In this document: piece by piece, positions 58,384 to 64,000 of the stretch | Layout: every line of letters begins with the position of its first letter | Numbering within the stretch: the first letter of the stretch is position 1 | Assembly (NCBI GenBank): GCA_021432605.1 | Contig: MU271143.1 | Span: 3,419,277 to 3,483,276, forward strand | Length of the DNA: 64,000 bases | DNA from: Coniochaeta sp. PMI_546 | Lineage: Eukaryota; Ascomycota; Sordariomycetes; Coniochaetales; Coniochaetaceae | Direction of reading: 5' to 3' | Translations under genes and position numbers: made by a program | The notes under the pieces: model-generated | Told to the model about the DNA's origin: nothing | The model's input: only the letters and a program-made list of their open reading frames with translations | Database searches by the model: none

Positions 58384-61048
58384 CTAACACCAAGTGAAAA
58401 CCGGGTTCCTAGTCTTGACCGGCTCCAACCGCTCGACAATGACCTTGCGCTGGTTGCCCTCCATGCCCTCGGCAGCCGCATACCCGAGGTCGCCCTCGAG
58501 CCCGTCGTCGTCTTCCTCCTCGTCGCCGTGCTGCTGCTGCTGCCGGTACAGCTGCTGAGCGATGGTGTTGCTGTTCCGCCTGCCCGCGGCCGTGGCGAAG
58601 CTGAACCGCCTCTGGTGCTCCCTCCGCGCCGCCGCCACCGCAGCAGCAGCAGACTGCTGCTGGCCCCCGCCGCCGCCCGATCGCTCCCGCTCGGGCGAGT
58701 ACATGTTCAGGCTCCTGTGCGGGGCCAGCAGGGCCGGCTGGCTGAGCGAGTGGCGCGGCGGGTTCGGCCGGCCGTCGGCCCTGTCCGGCTCGCGCTCGGT
58801 GCGGAGCGGGTCCCCCGCCTCGTCCGCCGCGACCCTGGAACCGGGGCTGGGCGTGGGCGTCAGCTCGAACCTGCCCGGGTGAGGGAGCTCGGCCGGGCCC
58901 GTGGGCGGAGGGCTCGAGAGGCCTAGCAGGTCGACACCCCCCGCCCCGACGGGGGCGCTCGAGCTGGCGGTGCCGACGCCGATGTCCATTTCTTCCTCTA
59001 TCGTGTCCCGTCCGAAGTAGTCGGTCCCCTCGCTCGCGGCGGCGGCGGCGGCCGCTGCTGCAGATCTTCTCATCTCTGCGCTGGTGACTCGCATGGGGAT
59101 GGCGACGGGGACGTCGACCAGGTCGTCCCAGACGCAGACTTTTGCGCGGCGGGTCAGCTCGAGGGGGCCGTGGTCCGGGGTCTTGAGCGTCTCGACTACG
59201 TTCCAGGCCTGGCCCTTCATGACGGCTATCTGGCGGGCGAACATGCGCTCCTGGAAGTCCGGGTCGATCTGGAAGACGCGGCGGAGGGCGAGCTGGGTCT
59301 GCGACCACCAGGCCGTGGAGGTGAGGAGGGGGAGGAAGTGATCGCGGGTGCGCTTGGAGAAGGGTCGGCCGATGAGGTCGACGGGGAGGAAGAGCCATCC
59401 GAAGGGGAAGCTATAGATGGAGAAGGTTAGTTTTTATCTTTCGTGAGTGTGTAGAATGAATTATAAGAGGGAGTTTTTTTGGGCGGGGAAAGAGGTGGAC
59501 TTGCCTTCGCCAAGCGTCGGGGTGTTTCCACGGCCAGGACAGGGAGTTGTCGATTGCACCGATGGTGATCTTTGGGTCTCGCGTGCTGGTGCCAGGTGCG
59601 GCGGCCTCCATTGGCTTCTGGGCTCTGTAAGGATATGATGCTCTTGGCTCAGCCGGTCGTGGATGCGACGACAGGTCTACCGGTCGCGGACCGACTTCAC
59701 CGTTTTGCTCCTCTGTGCTGAGCTGCATCGGCTCCGAGACTATTGATACTTCTTCGGTCTGCCAATCGACCTTGATCATCCAGTTGTCGAGTCCTCTGTC
59801 CGTGTTCCGCATGATGTAGTCCAGGATCACCAACTTTTCCAGTTCTTCTCGGAAAGCCTGCTTTAGCGTCTCGGTCCAGACGAAGTGACCAGGCCCAGGC
59901 GTCAGTGACGCAGGGCTGTCCTGGCCGTCGTCGCTCTCGTCGTCTTCTCCTCGTCTGGTCGGTCTGCAATTGTCTGCCCACCTCCTCCTCTTCTTCTTTC
60001 GGTGAGGGTCGTTAGTCCTGAAGCCGGAGAGATACTGGTCTGGCCAGGGGTGTTCGCGGAGGAAGACGTTGGCGTCCTTGAAGCCCTTGAGGAAGACCTG
60101 GAAGCTGCCTGGCTTTGCGGGTAGAGGCTTCTTGTTGCGGGAGTAGTTATATCTATCCCAGAAGGGGTAGTGAAAGGATTTTGAGGAGAGATTTACGACA
60201 TCGGTGTAGGGAACCATGTGCGTTCGAAGTTGGGCGTCGAGGACGTAGGCTGCTGCTTCGCTGACGTAGGATAAGTTGGGAATCAAACTATGGCCACTGT
60301 TAGATTGCGGGACGGAATCAAGAACGCCTGAATGTGAAACATACCAAGCACGACCGAAGCAACACGGAAAGAGGTTCCTGTGAATCCACTTGTTCCACTT
60401 GGGATTACCAGCGGCGTACGGCTCCTCGTCCTTGGGCTTGAACACACCCACGACCTTACCCTCTGTATTCCTGGCGAAGTAGCTCCCGGAGCTGCCCTGC
60501 GATATCATTCGCGGGTGCACGCCCTGCTCAATGGCTATCCTCACACTCTCGACGATGGCCTCAAACTCTGCTCGCGTCATATAGCCCGGTTCCGGCATAG
60601 AGAGTTGCTCAAGGGTCGCCGGCCGCACACCCTCAGGCGGCTGGAAGACTGAGTGGTGTATCTCGAGCCGCTCGTCCTCGTCACCCGTCTTCTTGCCCTT
60701 CCGCTTGAACTTGCTCGCTATCTCGTCGGCCCACCGTTCCAGGCGGGCGTTGATGGCCTTGAGGTCGACGCCCGAGTTGCTCCTAGCACGGCCGCCTCGA
60801 CCGGCACGGCCGGAGCTCTTGTAGGGGGCTTTGTTGTTGTTGTTGTTGCTGTACGTCCGGGTGTGCTTTGGACTGTTCATGCCCGAGTGCGGCCGTGGCT
60901 GGGTAATTGGGGCATAGCGTGGTGCCGAGGCCGGCTGCAGCGAAGCTGTACTGTAGGAGAGGGGATCATCGTCGGAATCGTCGCTGTACTGGTCGGCCTG
61001 GGCGAGGCGCTCGTAGCCTGTCGTGGGAGGGCGGCTGGCGCGAGGCAT
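58384..61048 (-). CDS. lsb6: Type II phosphatidylinositol 4-kinase LSB6
   Basis: Exons 60345-61048, 59505-60287 and 58384-59410 encode 837 residues (yeast Lsb6 607). Kinase motifs are the Gly loop SQGSSGSYFAR (about 183), GVFKPKDEEPYA with the ATP-binding Lys, the family Cys block PCCFGRAC, catalytic MRNTDRGLDNW (about 397) and AIDNSLSWPWKHP. LSB6 makes PI4P from PI, at the plasma membrane and vacuole in yeast. Intron 1 (60288-60344, 57 nt) is a multiple of three without stops and was skipped through by the ORF. Intron 2 (59411-59504) begins GCAAGT; only that GC-AG splice restores DAWRSFPFGW. The C-terminal ~250 residues are Ala/Ser/Pro/Gly-rich with an Ala run and Gln runs, and probably disordered. 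Codon-level Asn repeats (five GTT on the plus strand at ~60833) lie near the N-terminus. Confidence 0.94.
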
Positions 61049-62357
61049 GATGGAGGACTGATATCCCTTGTAGTTTAGAGCTGGTTGTGGAGAGGACGGG
61101 TCGACGACATGAGTTTATGCCATTGTCTGCGGAGAGGAAAGCACGAGTGATCGAAGCAGTGGAATGCAAGAAGAATATGGTCGGCTCTATCAGTAAGCGT
61201 GTTTGATACCGGTCAACAATACGTAATAACACAGGTGATGAAGATTGAAAATGCAGGCATCAAGAGAAGAGAAGAAAAGAAGTCTGAATCGTGGTGGTAA
61301 CTTGTGGCCAGTTTGGTTACTCGAAACCCGTGAAGCTCTTGTTGGCCGAAGTCGAGATGTCGCCAAATGGTGACGTGCCGTGCATCCAAGCCGTCCAGTC
61401 AATCAGGGGTACCGAAGCCTGGATTTGCAAAAGGTACTGTGGTACCGGTACTCAAGTACAACCTGGAAGTACACAATTGCCCGGATCATCCCGGCTTCCG
61501 AACGAGCAACCGGGGAAGGAGGCATCCTTGTCCACCGTTGGCGATCTTTCCACCTTTCAAACGGTAAAAAGGTGGGCCGCTCTGTCTCTCTTCGCACCAC
61601 GACACATCGTTCAACAGTTTGTCCGTCGAGGAGCCATTGATACAAGCATGCGACGGTGCTGCAGATGAGCTGGCAATTCTGTGCGATACCAATTCGACAC
61701 AATTGTTCTGCTCGTGGTCTTGCTCCAGGCCGTGACGGACGGGTGTGACCAATGGCGGCTAGGCGCTGCAGAAACCCTGCATGACGCTTGATTTGGCAGG
61801 GCTGACACCTCCCACAGCCAGCAAAGTAGAGGTGAAGAATGAGTTGAATTTAAGGTTTCAGTTCCCTAATGTGTCCCCGGCCGTCACCTGGGAATTATGA
61901 TAACTTATCATTTATGCATGGCCAGCGCCAGCACTGTCGTTGCTCCAATGAGCTTTGATAGTTGTCACGCGAGTTGCAACAGCAGCGCAGGTTTGAGCTG
62001 GTCTGGCCGGAGGGGCGGGGGTTCTGACAAGTGTCTGTACCTGTCTGATGGCGCCTTATTTAGGCACACTTCAAGTCGGAGGGCTGATGAATCACCCCTG
62101 GGAACAGAACATCATCACGTACACGCATTGGAGCAGTTCGGAGCCTCGTCCCAACAATTCTCAACTCATCATCTCCTTCATTTGTTCTTTGGTACCTTTG
62201 TCTTCTCTCCGATCTCAGTTTATCCAGCAAACGGCAACAAGATCTGGTAACATTTTTGCAGCAACCTCCCCTACTGCAAGGCTCACTTTCGCTGCCACAA
62301 GGCCCTCTGCATTCTTCTGCTTTTCACGCCGAGTTAGCCTGTTTTTTCTAATCCACA
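61049..62357. other. Divergent intergenic region
   Basis: A 1.3 kb gap upstream of LSB6. It carries GGTACY elements at about 61432-61465 (GGTACTGTGGTACCGGTACT). No coding signal was found. Confidence 0.45.
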
Positions 62358-62681
62358 ATGACGGCAAAGGTCTGGTGCTGGAAGGTCAAAGTCACATACC
62401 GCTGCGGCTGCAATATCACCGGCAACACCATCCACAACTGCGACAGCACGATGTCCAACTGCAGCACCTGGCTCACGAAGAAGAAGTACAATAGAGAGTG
62501 TGAAGACTGCATGTTGGAGGAACACAGCGGCAGGAACCTGGACGGCAAAGCAGACACGTCGGGTCATAGCACGGAGTCGATCGTCGAAGGCGCATTACTC
62601 ATCGAGAGCACTGATCAACCGAAAGAGACTATGGTGCCGGTCCACTACACCGAATCTGCTCGGAAGGTCACCACTGGTTGA
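62358..62681 (+). CDS. Small Cys-rich protein, unknown (107 aa)
   Basis: A single-exon frame starts with an ATG in good context (CACAATGAC). It encodes 107 residues with seven cysteines concentrated in the first 51 (C7, C16, C18, C28, C35, C48, C51), including VTYRCGCNITGN and ECEDCM. There is no signal peptide, so it is not a typical secreted effector. The Cys/His spacing suggests metal binding. The C-terminal half is polar and probably disordered. I recognise no family; it could also be a random frame, but the Cys pattern is unusual for one. Confidence 0.45.
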   Translation: MTAKVWCWKVKVTYRCGCNITGNTIHNCDSTMSNCSTWLTKKKYNRECEDCMLEEHSGRNLDGKADTSGHSTESIVEGALLIESTDQPKETMVPVHYTESARKVTTG

Positions 62682-63207
62682 GGTGACGGCTTGTTTTAGA
62701 TTGCTTAATGACAGCGAAGTAGGTGCTGTCTTCGTGCCTCTGAAGAATGACGGCTAATCAAGCTAGCTACGGCTAGGTGCTATCACTCTACTCCTCTTAT
62801 CCTTGTTTCATGCATGCGAAAGCCAAGCTGCGGAGGCAATTTTCTCTCCCAGTACTGGCATGAGAGCTTCTCCTCTTCTACAGTACGGCATGGATATCAC
62901 GAGATCCAGGGGCGGTCACTGGATAGGACAGCTCGAACGGAATGACTTCTTGGGTGCGCGGCACTGCGAACTTGTAAAGCACTAGTCAGTCTAAGACTCT
63001 GGGGGGGACGAGAATGTGTCATCATATATCCTTGCCTTATATGCCCTTAATTCAGATTGTCTTAAAACCCGAAATCCAGACTCTCCACGCACCCAGCCAA
63101 CGTGAACTTGCATCTCTGTCAGAATCGGACATTGCTCCACAACGCCTGTGCGGTCAACCACACGCAATGTTCAGTTAGCTTACGCCTATCGCGCCAGACA
63201 GCTTCAC
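62682..63207. other. Intergenic region
   Basis: A 526-base gap with a G run at about 63001-63008 and no coding signal. Confidence 0.45.
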
Positions 63208-63519
63208 TCACTGGACACATGATTTTGCCTGATTCGGGGATGACAGCACGATAGGTATCAGACACCACTCGTCACGATGCATTCGGTGTATCCCAGGCAT
63301 CGTATGGCGAGGATTATGAGCGTCAGTCGCAGTCTTACTCCTGACCCCAACAGCCACGTCTACCCCAGGAGCAAATCGTGAGGCGACAATAGAGTTCTTG
63401 ATCGTATCGATGTCAGTAAGAACAGCTGCAGCAGTGCCCGCAATGGTGGCTTTTGCCGCAGCCGGTGTCCAAGGAGATCCCTTGGCGGTCGGTACCGAGG
63501 CACTATACTCGACAGCCAT
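63208..63519 (-). CDS. Hypothetical ORF, possible first exon (103 aa)
   Basis: The frame begins at an ATG (63519) with a protein-like start, MAVEYSASVPTAKGS, Ala/Thr/Val-rich up to about residue 62 (DVAVGVRS). After that the composition becomes less protein-like (HNPRHTMPGIHRMHRDEW), so an intron may begin near there. No family is recognised. Support is weak. Confidence 0.25.
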   Translation of the reverse strand: MAVEYSASVPTAKGSPWTPAAAKATIAGTAAAVLTDIDTIKNSIVASRFAPGVDVAVGVRSKTATDAHNPRHTMPGIHRMHRDEWCLIPIVLSSPNQAKSCVQ

Positions 63520-64000
63520 AGGGACGGGTTGAGTTAACGATTCCTGCCACGTTGGCCATCACTCGACCTACTGGCGAGTAAGACAGGAAGCTTTATATTC
63601 CTCCACTTCCTAATGCAGTCTAGATACCTCGACCTAACCTTTCGTACCTGACATGTCCCTGATCTCACAATCATTATTGTGTCGGCCGTTCAAGCTCAGT
63701 CGCACCTCTCGTCTTCAACTTCCCACAGCCCATGTGGGTACCTCGATTATAACCTTCTCTGCACGGTTGATTCACTCCTCGCGAACTCCTATGCTAGTGG
63801 CCATCTCGTAACCAAGCTCAAAACTGGCATTTACCAATGTCTTTGCTACCCGTCAATGCATGGAATCGAGGATGGAGCTGAAAAAATGACCAAAATACAG
63901 AATCCTGCAGATGACGGGCTGGGAAGTTTTCCAAACATCAATTTGCAGACTTCCTTACAGAGGTGTATTATAGAGGACATAACTGCATCTCAAAGCGTTG
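63520..64000. other. Window end, nothing recognised
   Basis: 481 bases with no open frame of note and no RNA gene. Confidence 0.4.

Noticed and set aside
58409-59398. 329-codon minus-strand frame inside LSB6 exon 3
   Set aside because: Arg/Pro/His-rich +1 shadow of the LSB6 tail.

Overview
This window is chromosomal DNA from a filamentous ascomycete, most likely a Sordariomycete. The support is short GT-AG introns (about 50-100 nt) with CTAAC/CTGAC-like branch points, GC-rich coding sequence, and a gene set that includes a Zn2Cys6 regulator, a fungal rhodopsin-domain (Pth11-type) membrane protein, a GEgh16/Gas1-type secreted protein and a LaeA-type methyltransferase. I cannot name the species. 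I found no rRNA, convincing tRNA, CRISPR array or intact transposon.

Layout. 0-8.7 kb: a truncated multi-spanning membrane protein (probable RING ligase of the Asi type), a U1A/U2B''-like RRM protein, V-ATPase subunit D (VMA8), the splicing factor SYF1 and a 95-residue conserved protein. 10.6-11.5 kb: the GEgh16-type protein, alone between two gaps of about 2 kb. 13.5-28.1 kb: a dense block of CCA tRNA nucleotidyltransferase, TTI2, FIG4, a WD40/DUF2415-type protein and the tRNA m5C methyltransferase TRM4/NCL1. 29.2-30.9 kb: the rhodopsin-domain protein, then 3.5 kb without a recognisable gene. 34.4-49.8 kb: a PPOX-like flavoprotein, a Zn2Cys6 transcription factor, RPB5, BFR1, an unknown 247-residue protein and the mitochondrial GTPase MTG2. 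49.8-64 kb is gene-poor: a nine-exon LaeA-like methyltransferase, a 4.8 kb gap, the type II PI 4-kinase LSB6 and two small uncertain ORFs.

Most genes are conserved housekeeping functions without operon-like grouping: RNA processing and modification (SYF1, RRM protein, CCA1, TRM4, RPB5), membrane traffic and phosphoinositides (FIG4, LSB6, VMA8), TOR/PIKK assembly (TTI2) and mitochondrial ribosome biogenesis (MTG2). Pairs such as VMA8/SYF1, FIG4/DUF2415 and RPB5/BFR1 are divergent and could share promoters.

The most unusual structure is in the splicing. Four introns in three conserved genes (two in VMA8, one inside the zinc cluster of the transcription factor, one in LSB6) only give the conserved protein if spliced as GC-AG introns. 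Two others (GEgh16 gene, LSB6) are multiples of three without stops, so they can be mistaken for coding sequence. No clear new multi-gene system was seen.
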